NCBI GenBank assembly: GCA_026315105.1
Contig: CM048744.1
Span: 363,197,168 to 363,261,167, forward strand
Direction of reading: 5' to 3'
From: Locusta migratoria
Lineage: Eukaryota > Arthropoda > Insecta > Orthoptera > Acrididae
Length of the DNA: 64,000 nucleotides
Position numbers and translations under genes: made by a program. Numbering within the stretch: the first letter of the stretch is position 1; each line of letters begins with the position of its first letter. Shown piece by piece: positions 22,926 to 34,255 of the stretch. The notes under the pieces are model-generated. The model saw only the letters and a list, made by a program, of their open reading frames with translations. It made no database searches and had not been told where the DNA came from.

Positions 22926-23459
22926 AAAGGGAACATAGCAATGTGAACACTAGCTCATTACACTGCCAATGCCCTACATACAATTTAACCATGTTGCGAT
23001 TCATCATAACATCTGGAAGAGGGGATGCATAGAACATTCTTTTATGTCTGTTTGTTGCTTATAATTTCTTTTTTGGGTAACAGGTAAAACTGTCTGAATT
23101 AAAAACAAAAAAAAAACAAAAAAAAAAAAAAAAACCTCTAACTATGTTAAATGTCTTGAGAAATGGTAAAGTGGATGGACTGCTGTCAGATACAGGGATG
23201 GCATTAATTCATGAAAGTCTTAAAGTTTCAAAATATTTGTACATAAAGATGTAAGAAGCTTAAATTTTATGCTTATTTAGAACTTATTTTCTCCAAAACC
23301 CCATCCCAAATATTTTTTAAGGAAAACCTAGCTTTAATCTCAAAATAGTCAAACCATGGTCACTTAAATCCTAAATTGATCACTGATTTTAGATTCAAAA
23401 AACTGGTATTTGTTAATCAAAACAATTACTTTACAACATTATGAGTGAGTAGGAAGATA
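22926..23459. other. Unassigned intronic sequence with poly-A tract
   Basis: AT-rich with an A-rich tract at about 23104-23135. No gene or element boundary was recognised. Confidence 0.4.
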
Positions 23460-24760
23460 CATTCTAAGGTGAGTATTGCCTACCATGTTGCTACATTTCT
23501 CCTGAATCCGAACTGATCTTTCCTGAGGTCAGCATCTATCAGCTTTTCCACCCTTCTGTATATAATTTGTGTTAAAATTTTGCAACCATGACTCTTTCCA
23601 CCTTTCAGGTTTCCCTTCTGTATTCAGAACTAGTTTTCCGTCTGAGTTTTTGATATTCATATGGCTATTTTTCTTGTCTTCAAATGTCTCCTTTATTTTC
23701 CTGTAGGCAGTATCTATTTTCCCCCTAGTTATACATTCTTCTACAAACTTGAATATTTTCCTTCTACCCACTCCTGCTTAACCATTTTGCACTTTCTGTT
23801 AATCTCATTTCTTAGTCATCTTTATTCCCTTTTATCTGCTTCACTTACTGCATTTTTATATTTTCTTCTTTCATCAATTAAATTTAGTATTTCCTGTGCT
23901 ATCCAAGGATTTTTTGTAGGTCTTGCCTTTCTAACTAATTTCTTTTATTTCATCGTACAGTTCTTTGATCTCCTCATCATCGACAGAGTTAGTGGGCATA
24001 TAAACTTGCACTACTGTGGTCAGTGTTGGCTTTGTATCTATCTTGACTAAGTTAATGCAATCACTGTGTTGCTTGTAATACCGTAATACCCCCAACTGAT
24101 TTTATATTTATAATCCTGTACTTATCTGGCCAGAAATCCTGTTCCTCTTTCCACTGAACTTCACTAATCCCTTCTATATCTAACTTCAACCTGTCCATTT
24201 CCCTTTTTAAATTTTCTAACCTTACCCGATTAAGGACTCAAACATGCCATGCTCTGATCCGTAGAATGCCAGTGTTGTCTTTCATGATGGCGACATCCTC
24301 CTCAGTAGTCCTCACCCAGAGATCCAAATGGCAGGGGGGGGGGGGGAGGGCTATTTTAGTTCTGGAATATTTTACCTGAGAGGATTCCACCATCATATAT
24401 TCATACAGTAGCGTTGCACGTCCTCAGGAAAAATAATAGCTATAGTTTCCTATTGCTTTCAGCCATTCGCAGTAACTGTATGGCAAAGCTATAAAGCTAT
24501 ATTAGCTGATGTTACAAGGCCAGATCCTACAATAGTACAGACTGTTGCCCCTGCAACTACTGAAAAGGCTGCTGCACGTTTTCAGGAATCACATTTGTCT
24601 GGCCTCTCCACATATACCCCTCCACTGTGGTTGCACCTTTGGTTCGATTATCTGCATTGTTGAGGCACGCAAGCCACCCCACCTCGCCAATGTCTGTGGC
24701 TCATATGTCTTTTTAACATCTTGGCTAACAGAGATAACATAAGTTTGTTTTGTACTTTAC
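23460..24760 (-). pseudogene. RTE-like LINE, 5' UTR and endonuclease/linker, internally deleted
   Basis: On the minus strand the 5' region (24760-24270) is followed by the endonuclease start (LKLDIEGISEVQWKEEQDFW, about 24200-24140). Decayed endonuclease sequence comes next, then the linker before the RT (RGKIDTAYRKIKETF ... IKNSDGKLVLNTEGK, about 23730-23600), and finally a jump into the RT finger motif QFGFRRNVAT (about 23510). The sequence between the linker and that motif is shorter than a full element needs, so part of the RT is deleted. Multiple stops are present. It carries a G-run at 24336-24347 on the plus strand. Confidence 0.75.
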
Positions 24761-25687
24761 CTACTACAAACTTTGCCATCACTTAGGTGACATTACAGAG
24801 AAACAGTCTGCATATTATTTTGCAATGGATGTTTACAGTTAAAATCTCATCATGTCCAAATACCTTTCTCATTCTTTATTTTACGAGCTTCTGAAATCAA
24901 ATAATGTGAGGAAGTGGTTATGTATTTCTGTATCTGATGGTTGGAGTAGCTATCTGGTACCACTGTCAGTAATTGTACCTTTTCAGTGTAGGCGGCTGCT
25001 GAAATAGCAGTATTTCAGATTTGAAACCTCATCACATTTTGTGCATATATCATTCTATCTTTAGGTTCTGCAGCAAGGTCATCTGCATTATACACTTCAT
25101 AAAGTTCTGAAGATGTTGCTTGTGAAAACTTGATTCAATTTCTTCCACTTTTCATTTTACCTCTTACTGTTTTCTTCTTGTTCTTCTTACCATTCCTGGA
25201 TGTTTAATGGGGGATATAGTAGGGGATACAGCAGAAGTGACAACATTTAGCGCATCAACAACTTCACACCCACTAATATATATGCCCTGTCTTCTTCAGT
25301 TCCACAATTTGGTGATGGTGGGTCATCACTAAATTTCTTCTTCTATTGAATGTAGCAGTTTCTGCTTAATGGATATGATGCTAATATTGTTACTTGAGGA
25401 TCAAGATATTTCTGTAATACCTCTGACAGATTTCCAATCCAACAACTGTGAAGTATTTTTCACTGTTATTAAACACCATCTTCTCGGGTCTCTTTTCATA
25501 GTTGTTTTATACACCCCCCTCCACTCAATAAATTAATCACCCTCACAAAGCTAACATTTTGTAACTGACAATTAAGTTAGTGAGTGGAGAAGGGTGTATA
25601 AAAGAAACTGTAAGCCTTAGAGCACAGACATCGGACAGCTGATTGGTAGTCATACAAATGTAAAATGCTGTGCAATGATGGCAGCAT
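24761..25687. other. Unassigned intronic sequence
   Basis: AT-rich. At 25560-25640 it shows a diverged match to the unnamed dispersed repeat (gagtggagaagggtgtat). No gene was recognised. Confidence 0.4.
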
Positions 25688-25727
25688 AATTAAAAAATGT
25701 TCAGTCTCTGTTGCAATATTTTATTAG

Positions 25728-25768
25728 CCAATAACACGTTTCGCGCTGTTAGCGCATCGTCAGACTGG
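25728..25768 (-). ncRNA. Hammerhead ribozyme-like motif, best copy
   Basis: On the minus strand the order is: stem I half CCAGU (25768-25764); core CUGACGA (25763-25757), an exact CUGANGA; one unpaired U; stem II GCGCU/AGCGC with loop AAC; GAAA (25742-25739); a two-pair stem III ACGUGU; U17; and stem I half AUUGG (25732-25728). Stem I forms five pairs, one of them G-U. Predicted cleavage is after the U at 25733. The single extra nucleotide between the core and stem II departs from the standard fold. Very short stem III is known in PLE hammerheads, which are thought to act as dimers. Confidence 0.6.
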
Positions 25769-25845
25769 AAAAATGACAAATGTTGTGTTACATTAGATTC
25801 GCTGCCCGCCAGGTACACGGTCTGTAACAAAACATTTGTCTTTTT

Positions 25846-25886
25846 CCAGTCAGACGATGTGCTAATAGTACAAAACGCGTTATTGG
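25846..25886 (+). ncRNA. Hammerhead-like motif, degenerate inverted partner
   Basis: The layout is the same on the plus strand: CCAGU, core CAGACGA (U4 changed), one U, stem II GUGCU/AGUAC, AAAA in place of GAAA, ACGCGU, U, AUUGG. Relative to the opposite copy, stem II has a C-G pair replaced by U-A, a compensatory change, while catalytic core bases are lost. The structure is therefore partly conserved and activity is unlikely. Confidence 0.5.
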
Positions 25887-25967
25887 ATAATAAAATATTA
25901 CAACAGAGACTGAACATTTTTTAATTATTCAACACTGTTGCTGCACCAGCCGCCGCCACCACCACCA

Positions 25968-27190
25968 TCATGGAATGGAATGAAATGGATGGCAGCATAG
26001 TTGGTAAATCACATAGCTGCTTTCACAGGTTGTCCAGTCTCTGATGGGTTTGGATAAGTTTGTAATGGTATTGGAATAGGAAGTGCCGGATAGTTGGATT
26101 GGGCAGTTCTTGCATTTGAGTCTAAATAGGGATCTAATACCTGTGGTAAGTGGCTGGGATTGGGAAGTGGCATATGGATGGACTGGGATGCTGTGGAGGT
26201 TGGGTGGGTGACAGGACATCACTTTAGGAGATGTCTGAATGTTCTTGGGTAGCTTGTCTCTTATTTCAGGGTATGATGACAATAACAAAAGCCCTGGTTC
26301 AGTTGTTCCAGTCTGGGGTAGGGAGGGCAGCCCTTTGTTGTGGTTACTGTGGGTGGAGAGAGGATTTGTGGTGTGTGGAGATATGGCATGGGAAATCTGT
26401 TTGTGGATTAGGTTAGAAGAATAATGCGTGTCTGTGAAGGCCTTTCTGAGGCCTTAAGCATATTGGGCCATGGGAATTCTAATCACTGCAAGTTCACCAT
26501 CCACAGGTGCCATGACTGTACAAAAAGGATTTCGTGAATTGGAATGGATGGTTGTTGTCAGAGTGCTGATACTGTTAGTAATTTGTGACTTTACTGTGGA
26601 CAGAGGTGTGATGAAGTAGTCAATGAGGTGTATATTAACATCCAGAAATGTGGTATGCTAGGTTTAGGAGGACCAAGTGAATTGGATGTGGGAGGAGTAT
26701 TTTGCGTTTTGAAGGAATGAGTACAGGGTGTTCTGTCTGGCTGTTTGTCTAAATCATGAAAATAACATCATTGAACTGTAACCAGATCAGAGGTTTGGGA
26801 GGCTCTGGAGGTGTCTTTTAGACGTCCCATAAATAGATTGGCATGGGAGGGTGCCAAATGGATACCCACGGTTCTGCCGTGGATTCGATTGTATACTCTG
26901 AAGGATACTGGGAGACGTAGTGTTTGAGTGCAGCAAGACCATGGACATGTGTGGGATATTGCTGTATATGGAAGTGGCATCAACAGTGATGAGTAAGGAT
27001 CCACAGGAGGTAAAGGAAATGGGGATGGTGCAGAGATGCTGGAGGAAGTGGTTGTTATTTTTGATGTGGGAGACTAGATTTTGAACAATTAGTTGAGTGT
27101 TTAAATGAGGGTCCAAATTGTGGGAGCACAGTAACCAACCACAATAGGTGTCCATGGATATTAGGTTTGATCTAATAATGGAAAGTCCAG
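25968..27190 (-). pseudogene. Penelope-like element (family P1): RT palm to GIY-YIG start
   Basis: The minus strand encodes a PLE reverse transcriptase fragment: LLITVDATSIYSNIPH (motif A, about 26960), the catalytic region near 26770 where the expected F-x-DD-x-F is decayed, then a long linker. The start of the GIY-YIG endonuclease follows (CKNCPIQLSG ... YVIYQLCC, about 26130-25990) and is cut off by a CCA/CAC-rich microsatellite at 25950. The element lacks the N-terminal RT region. It directly follows, in its own sense, a terminal repeat at 27190-27450. PLEs are retroelements whose RT is related to telomerase and whose GIY-YIG nuclease makes the target nick. Confidence 0.82.
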
Positions 27191-27450
27191 GTTGGAATTA
27201 ATAATATAGTAATAGGTCAGTTTAGAACTCACCGCAAAGAAGTGACAATGAGTTGCGACAGGAACATAAAAAAGACACACACATACAACACTTTCAGCTA
27301 TCGGCCATGGCCTTCTTCAGAAATAGGAAACATTCTCGCAATCACACAGGCACACAACCGTCATCTCTGACTGATGCACTTCAAATCACACTCTGTGTTG
27401 TGGAAATAGGGGAGGCGAGGGAGATAGGAAGGTTGTGTCATGGTGTTCCA
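27190..27450 (-). repeat. PLE P1 terminal repeat (pLTR)
   Basis: In minus-strand sense it carries TTCTGAAGAAGGCCATGGCC then GATAGCTGAAAGTGTTGTAT, a TG-rich stretch, and gcggtgagttctaaactg, immediately followed by the element body. The same order occurs at 28.49-28.82 and 49.54-50.02 kb on the plus strand. Confidence 0.75.
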
Positions 27451-27576
27451 AAGTAGTTGTTTGTTAGTATGTAAATGGTAAGCCTTATGAGGAATGAGAT
27501 ATTGGGCTTGGAGTCTGAACGATACCAACTTTATCCTAACGGACAACTACTTTTCCTTTGAGGAAAAGTTTACCAT

Positions 27577-28490
27577 CAAATGTGTGGCACAAACACGGAC
27601 ACCCGCATGGCACCCTCCTATGACACCCTGTTTATGGGCCATCTGGAGGAATCCTTCCTAACATCCCTACAACCCAAACCTCTGGCCTGGTTTAGGTTTG
27701 TTGATGATATTTTCATGATCTGGACTCACGTCCAGGACACCTTATCCTCGTTTCTTCAAAACGTCAACTTGTCCTTCATCCACTTCACCTGATCTTCCTC
27801 AACCCACCATACCACTTTCCTAGATGTCAACCTCCACCTCACTGATAGCTCCTTCCACATTTCCGTCCATATTAAACCTACCAACCACCAACAGTACCTA
27901 CACTTTGACAGTTGCCATCCATTCCACACCAAAAAATCCCTCCCTTACAGCGTGGCTACCCATGGACGGAGTGTCTGCAGTGACAAGAACTCCCTTTCTG
28001 AATATGCTGAGGGTGTCACGAAGACCTTCTCAGACAGCAACTACCCCACAGACCTAGTCTGCAAAAATATCTCAAATCCTCCCCCTACCATGGACGGAGT
28101 GTCTGCAGTGACAAGAACTCCCTTTCTGAATATGCTGATGGTGTCAAAAAGACCTTCTCAGACAGCAACTACCCCACAGACCTAGTCTGCAAAAATATCT
28201 CAAATCCTCCCCCTACCACCAGTAACTATCCACAAAAGAGTGTTCCCCTGTCACCTAGTACTACACTGACTTGAACAACTAAATTACATCCTTCGCCAAG
28301 GTTTTGATTTTCTGTCCTCATGTCCAGAAATGAGAGATATTCTGCCCGATATCCTTCCCACCCCTCCTAAAGTGGTGTTCATCAACCTCCATAACATCTT
28401 AGTCCATCCCTATGCCACCCCGAAAACCAGCCTACTGCAACAGGGATCATATAGCCTTGGAAGACCCCGTTGCAAGACATGTCTAGAGTG
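27577..28490 (+). pseudogene. Penelope-like element (P1): RT catalytic core to endonuclease start
   Basis: The plus strand encodes RMAPSYDTLFMGHLEE and WFRFVDDIFMIW (the catalytic DD box) near 27610-27720. The RT thumb region HHTTFLDVNLHLTD, the linker HIKPTNHQQYLHFDSCHPFH and the block LRQGFDFLSSCPEMRDILP follow. It ends in CKTC at the start of the GIY-YIG region, where a CT/GT microsatellite begins. It contains a 128-bp internal tandem duplication (27961-28217) and several stops. The N-terminus is missing. Confidence 0.85.
27961..28217 (+). repeat. 128-bp tandem duplication inside a PLE
   Basis: The unit starting catggacggagtgtctgcag at 27961 is repeated from 28089 with about five substitutions by eye. 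Both units encode the linker block around DKNSLSEYAEG. The related PLE copy at 48.4 kb has a single unit, so the duplication arose in this copy. Confidence 0.9.
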
Positions 28491-28492
28491 AG

Positions 28493-28555
<63 letters not shown>

Positions 28556-28815
28556 CGCGCGCGTGTGCGTGCATACACAACCTTCCTATCCCCTCTCGCC
28601 TTCCCTATTTCCACACTGCAGAGCATGATTCGAAGTGCGGCAGCCGGAGATGACGGTTGTGTGACTGTGTTATGTGCCTTTGTGATTGCATTTTTTTTCT
28701 ATTTCTGAAGAAGGTCATGACCAATAGCTGAAAGTGTTGTATGTTTGTATGTATGTTCCTGTCGTCGTGGCTCGTTGTCATGTCTTTGTGGTGAGTTGTA
28801 AACTGTCCTATTACT
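28491..28815 (+). repeat. PLE P1 terminal repeat with microsatellite start
   Basis: It opens with (CT)n (28493-28516), (GT)n (28516-28546) and a short (GC)n, continues with agcatgattcgaagtgcgg, then TTCTGAAGAAGGTCATGACC and AATAGCTGAAAGTG, and ends at gtgagttgtaaactgtcc. The plus-strand orientation matches the adjacent PLE at 27577-28490. Confidence 0.7.
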
Positions 28816-29520
28816 ATATTATTATTATTAGTTTTGTGGATTTTTGTGAGGATGTAGAAGGAAGGTGTGCAGGATTTTGTTGGTGAAAGGAGGAAGATTG
28901 ATTTGGGGGAGAGGTTTTGGGAAGTGCTGCAGGATTTTGGTAAGAATTGTCTGTTATGTTGGCACAACTTGTAGATGGGGGAATCAGACAATTTACAAAG
29001 GCTTTCTGCCACATAGTCACTGTGATTAATCACAGCAGTGGTGGAACCTTTGCCTGCAGGTAAGACAACTGGGTTGGGTTCTGTAAAGCTGTCCTGTCTT
29101 CTGACAAAAGACTGATATTCTTATTACGGGGAGGATAGTGAGTCGAAGTTGGATGTGAGGAATTCCTGGAAAGTGACAAGAGTGTGGGTAGGTGTAAGTG
29201 AGAAAGGATGGTGGTATGAACTGGGAGAGACAGGGTGTAGTGTTGAGATTAGGTACACTTTGGTTGGAAGGATTGGTAGCCAAGTACTGTTTCAATCCTA
29301 GGAATTGGCTACAGGAGAGAAGGTCTTTGCCAAGTCTAGTATGGTTAAATTTGGTCGTAGTACTGAGAGTGAGGCCTTTGGGTCAGTCAGAAATTTCTGT
29401 GTGGTTAAGATTTTTGGCAGAACGGTGTTGTGAGGTTGTCTTGGCTTTGGATACTGTGGAGTATTGGTGGGGAGTTTTGGGGGATGTGCCAAGTTGAAAA
29501 GATAGGCAAGGGAATGTCTG
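28816..29520 (-). pseudogene. Penelope-like element (P1): N-terminal RT region
   Basis: The minus strand encodes the N-terminal part that the other P1 copies here lack: NLTILDLAKTFSP, then VVLPAGKGSTTAVINHSDYV (the AxKGN-type PLE motif) and SCTPSFYILTKIHKTN (RT motif 1, about 28860). It stops there and abuts the 3' end of the plus-strand terminal repeat at 28815, giving a tail-to-tail arrangement. Frame changes are present. Confidence 0.78.
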
Positions 29521-30173
29521 GGTGTTATGAGAGGTTCATGAGAACAACACTTTGCATAGATAGTATGCCTTTGTTCAGGATCTTTTTCAAAAACTAAATG
29601 CTGTGTTTACCATTAGAACCATTTCTGAAATAAGTGGTAGTTCTTCATGAAAAGTAGTCTAATTCATGTATTTTCATTTGCTTAATTTGACTTAAGGTGT
29701 CAGTGTTTGGGGTAACTTCTCTGATTCAAAAAGGATATTTATTGTGCAGAAATGGGTAGTTCAAGCAATATGTGAGGGTTAGTTCGCATACCCCTTGTCG
29801 ACCCCTGTTTAGTTGCTTGGGAATTGTGATATTGGCCTCTCAATGCATATTATCTTTAATTTTGTTTGTCACTAATATTAAAATACTACCTAGGGTTAAC
29901 AGTTTTCACTCAATTAGTACTTGACAGAGATCAAATCTGCATTTCGATCACATCGTCTTTACTCTTGTGCAGAAAGGTGTGCAGTATTCTGCCGCATGCA
30001 TTTTTCATAAGCTGCCTCAAGAATTAAAAAAGCTTAGTAAAAACTATGCACTTTCAAAGCTAAATTGAGTGTCTCCACATGGCTCAGTCTTTCTATTCTG
30101 TTGGGGATTTTCTGGAAGAATAAAAAAATTGAGGTAATTACTGTGTTACATTGTTGCTTCTTTTTAGTTATGC
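29521..30173. other. Unassigned intronic sequence
   Basis: AT-rich, no feature recognised. A weak LINE-like block may lie at 29700-29900 (ORKNTLF-like low similarity), but it is not supportable. Confidence 0.35.
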
Positions 30174-30176
30174 TTA

Positions 30177-32434
30177 GGCCGGTATTATACGACCATATCG
30201 TTGATCAAATCTTTGACAAAGAAATATTATCAAATATTCATGAAATTTAATGAAATCTTCTCAGGTTACAAGCGGCATTATGTGGTTTACTGCCCACGAG
30301 CTTTCGACAGAGAACTCCTCTGCCATTGTAAAGTGGATGACTCTCATTTCGCAGCTGCTGCCATGCTTATAAAGCCGCGCTGCCGCCAGTGACGTCACTG
30401 GTGCCCAGTTCCATGACCATATATGGCAATGTGTTGGTCGGGGCCGATTCAACTCTGCAATTACGGGATCCCAAGCTGTAATCAGCTGCAAGCCGCCGTT
30501 TTTATTGTGGGTGTTTTCAGAAATTTTGATTTCTACTGCCTTGTTTATTATGCTGTCCTAGAATCTGTTGGTCCATTTAATAATAGATGTCTCATCGAAA
30601 GCAATTCGGTATCCGTTTTCCCAAGCATGTTCCACTACAGCTGACTTTTCAGGATAGCGTAATCAAAACAGCGTCGCTGTTCAATAGTGCGAACAGTCTG
30701 GACGACATAAAACTGCCTACACTTACATGGAATTTTATAAACGCCTGGTGTTCTGAGACCTACGTCATCTTTCACAGGCTTCATTAATTGTCGGATCTTT
30801 GCTGGAGGCGTGAAGATTGTGTCAATTTTATGTCTCTTCAGGAGCCGACTAATTTTTCCTGTTGCGGAGCCACAAAACGGCAAAAATGCGGTCTTCTTTA
30901 CGTCTTCTTCAGATGCTTCTGATTACGTGCCTTATTATTTTATGTCGGCCGGACTGTTTGCACTATTGAACAGCGACACACAGAACACGAGTGGTGTTTT
31001 CGATTATGCTATCCGGAAAAGTCAGCTGTGGTGTAACATGCTTTGGAAAACGGACACCGAATTGCTTTCAACGAGACATCTATTGTTAAACGGTCATAGA
31101 ACTGGGCACCAGTGACGTCACTGGTGGCGGCGGGGCTATATAAGCACGGCAGCAGCCGCGAAATTACAGTCATCCACTTGACAATGGCAGAGGAGTTCTC
31201 TGTCAAAAGCTCGTGGGCAGTAAATCACATAACGCGGCTTGTAACCCGAGAAGAGTTCATTAATGGATATCGCCGTGAAAACATGCACTCATATATTCAT
31301 GAAATTTGTTTGACATAAATTTTGATGTGGCACTAAAAATAGGTATTACACTGTCATATTTTATGTCATATTTCAAGATGGCGGACAACTTGTTATGTGC
31401 TACATTGCTATTGCCACAATTACATTTTGAATGCATTTGGACGAAGACAAGTTGGAGAAAAAAGAAAATGTACTTGGTGAAGATGTGGGTTACACGTGGT
31501 GACAACAAAAGCTTTCAGAAAATTCGTTGCGGGGCTACAAGTGGAGCACGTCAAGTCGTATAAATAACCTGAGAATTGATGCTAGAATAAATTAGTTGCT
31601 CACATCACAAAGCAGAATATGCACATGAGCAATGCAGAAGACGGGGCTACAGCAACATTGTGATTTCTTGTTACTGGAAACATCTATTCTAACCTTCAGG
31701 CCATCACTTGAATATGTGCATTAAGCAAAATAACTCCTAAAATGTGTGAATCAATTTATAACTCAGTGAAGGACGAATATCTGAAATTAAATAAATGTTT
31801 ACTGCACTAAATGGACACTAAGAACTATTTTTAATAATTGTACAATGATTATGCTCGAATGTCGGCATAAACTTTATAAGCAAATAAAGTACAATTTGTG
31901 TTCCATCAACTAACTACAACATTCTTACAAATGCATGAGGTAGATGAGGCACTGTTTAATGTGAGGCAACCTGTTTTCAAAAATGAATTTTCAACTCCAT
32001 GTCATCTGCTGTACAACCGGACCGCATTTCACATCTAATAACCTCCACTATTTTCTTACAGCTATCCAATCTTCTACACCTATTTTTATTAAGTTATCAG
32101 AATGGCTCACATTATACAACACCTCGTTGCTTCATTTCTATTAATTGTGTGGTTGATTGAACATGCCAACCAAACTTTGTAGCCGTATTTACAAACACAC
32201 AGTAGTCAAATAACTGAACTGATGCTAGTGCTCAAACCGGTGATATTTCACATTGCAGTGAACAGAAGACAAACAACTTTTATGATCAAATCTATGGCAA
32301 GGCCCTAGATTCGATAATATTTCTTTGGTGTTAGATGAGCTATGTCAAAGTTCCCCATTACACTATCAAGTTTCTTTGACATAAATATTTGATATATCAA
32401 CTTTGAGAAAGAAATATGATCATGTAATACCGCC
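30177..32434. mobile_element. Harbinger-type DNA transposon with TTA duplication
   Basis: The left end ggccggtattatacgacca and the reverse complement of the right end ggcggtattacatgatcat are inverted matches. TTA lies on both sides (30174-30176 and 32435-32437), the TWA target of PIF/Harbinger elements. Further inverted blocks built on ttgtcaaatatttgat lie just inside each end. Between 31378 and 31560 a plus-strand frame contains MADNLLCATLLL and KKKMYLVKMWVTRGD, loosely like the N-terminus of Harbinger nucleases, but no DDE core is visible. It carries a PLE insertion at 30249-31292. Confidence 0.72.
30249..31292. mobile_element. Inverted, 5'-truncated PLE dimer (family P2)
   Basis: The left half (30249 to about 30935) reads on the minus strand: LLKRHKIDTIFTPPAKIRQL, then the GIY-YIG start TPGVYKIPCKCRQFYV, then FDETSII and the 3' region. 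The right half (about 30940-31292) reads on the plus strand, beginning inside the GIY-YIG domain (YVGRTVCTIEQR) and running to the same 3' region (gtgacgtcactgg, then ggcagaggagttctctgtc). The two halves are head to head. The whole is flanked by a 15-bp direct repeat, atattcatgaaattt (30234-30248 and 31293-31307), so it entered the Harbinger element as one insertion. Stops are present in both halves. Confidence 0.82.
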
Positions 32435-32437
32435 TTA

Positions 32438-33116
32438 GACATGTTGTGTGATTATTATTGCCATAAGTTTCACTTTAGCAACTACTATTCCTTTCTTACA
32501 ATCTGTTGTACTGACTTGTTCTGTGACCATGGAGGCTTCCTTCTCAGTTTGGTCCTGCTGAACGTGATAAATATAAATAAATAAATAAATAAAACGATAG
32601 ATGTTGAGTAGTGGTGCACCAAGGTGGCAGCAATATGTCAGTAGGCTGGATAATTTGTGGAGATGATGTCTAGAATGCTCCTCTAGCTGCTAGAGTTTAG
32701 GGATTCTATTTGAGATGTGATATGTATGTAGTGGGAATTGCACATTAGGGATGTACTTATTTTTCTGTTGTACTCTCTGGGTACAATGCGTGTTACAGAG
32801 TAATTGCGGACATCATTTGAACATCTGTGTGTGAAGTATAGTCATCATTAATGGGTTTCCAGATGAGTTCATAGAATACACGAGCTTTTAGTCTTCCTTT
32901 ATAGTGTTCTTGTGGTATATTTCAATAATTTTTAATGCTTTGTGACAAGTTTCTTATGGACAAAATGCCACATAGCTAATGCAAAATAGTGTATATGATA
33001 ATTAAAAATAAAAATTAAATCCCATTAGTATGTAATAATAATGGAAGATCCTGGGTACCAGTGTAATATTATAATCAATGTGTGATCTGAGGCTTTCCTG
33101 GTGTATGTATTGTTCC
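32438..33116. other. Unassigned intronic sequence
   Basis: AT-rich with a short aaataaataaataaat tract near 32572-32590. No gene or element was recognised. Confidence 0.4.
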
Positions 33117-34255
33117 CAAGGTTCTCAGGTGTCTAGCCAGATCCAGTTGTCGAAGTTCCATATTTCGGTGAATAAATGCTCCCTCATCATCAGGTGGCAC
33201 TAATGGAATTATCTATATGTTCTTCGTTGGTGGTACTTGTACCTGCCGGGGCCAGATTCCTTTCCCTGTGCCCATGGCAAGTGGTGTGCTGGATGGTGGG
33301 GGAGAGGCCATGGCAGTGTCAGGTGGAGGGAGGTGGGAGGTGCAGTTCACCTCCAGCGGCCATGGCAGAAGGATCTTGTGTCCGCGCACATCGTTGATCC
33401 TTTATCATGCATGGAATCAATTTCCAGGGCTTGCTGAGTTGAAATCCGAAGTCCCTGTTGATGAGGTCGTTCATAATGCAAATTTCTATGTCCTCCTTGA
33501 GGACACTGTCCCAGTGGGTATTTGTCTCTTCATAATTCGCTGTATGTGTGGTGTTGATACAGTGTTCTGCTAAGGTTGACTGCCTAGGTTTGTACAAGCA
33601 GGTGTGGCGTTGGAGACCTTGGCATTTATGTTTGATAGTGCAAACTGTTTGGCCAATGTACAATTAGCCACAGCTGTACAAGATTTTGTACATGCCAGCT
33701 TTCTTGAGGCCTAAATTGTTTTTTACCATCCCTAGTAGGTCACATGTCTTGCCTGGTGGTCAGAAGACTGTGACAATATTGTGTTTCTTCAATAGTCTTC
33801 ATATTTTTGATGATGCATTGTCTGGGAACAGCCAGGGCTCTTTGTTCCTCTTGGTCCCTGCTGAGCTTCTGTTGTCGGAAGGCCTTTTGTATTTCACGAT
33901 TGTTGCTGGATGGTGGCAGCTGGAAGAATGTAGGTACAAGTCAGTGTGTGTGGGCTTATGGTACACACTGTGCCTCAGTGATGCATCAGACCTATGCTCC
34001 ACCAGGACTTCAAGAAAGGGTAGTTTTCCATCTTTTTAGATTTTCATGGTGACCTGAATCTTGTGGAGTGAATTTAGATGCTGTAGAAACATCTGTAGTT
34101 TGTTCTGTCCTTGTGGCCATATGACACACATATCATCCACCTACTAAAAGAAACATACTTGTTTTAGTACCGCGGTTTCCAGTGCTTCATATTCAAGATT
34201 CTCCATGAATAGGTCGACCACCACTGGAGATGAACTGTGGGCCCCACCACCTGAT
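33117..34255 (-). pseudogene. Penelope-like element (P2-related): RT core, GIY-YIG, 3' end
   Basis: The minus strand encodes SSPVVVDLFMENLEYEALET and the catalytic region VDDMCVIWPQGQNKLQ (34240-34090; a stop lies just upstream of the DD). DASLRHSVYHKPTHTDLYLH (about 33960-33900) follows, and then the GIY-YIG endonuclease (MYIGQTVCTIKHKCQ, then STLAEHCINTTHT, 33663-33540). The 3' region ends near 33117 with CCTGATGATGAGG, then CACCGAAATATGG. It is 5'-truncated at about 34255, where an inverted partner begins. Confidence 0.85.

Larger units (their letters stand above)
25688..25926. repeat. Imperfect palindrome of two terminal-repeat copies
   Basis: The left arm (25688-25770) and right arm (25844-25926) are inverted copies, each ending outward in aattaaaaaatgttcagtct. 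Each arm carries one hammerhead-like fold pointing outward. The arms are diverged by eye, so this is an old structure. It sits 40 bp from a PLE copy at 25968 and is probably PLE-derived (inference). Confidence 0.75.

Noticed and set aside
27961..28217. CRISPR-like repeat
   Set aside because: Only two adjacent units with no spacers, inside a retroelement in a eukaryotic genome; it is a simple tandem duplication.
33176..33573. Plus-strand frames of 60-118 codons
   Set aside because: They are antisense shadows of the PLE nuclease and 3' region on the minus strand.
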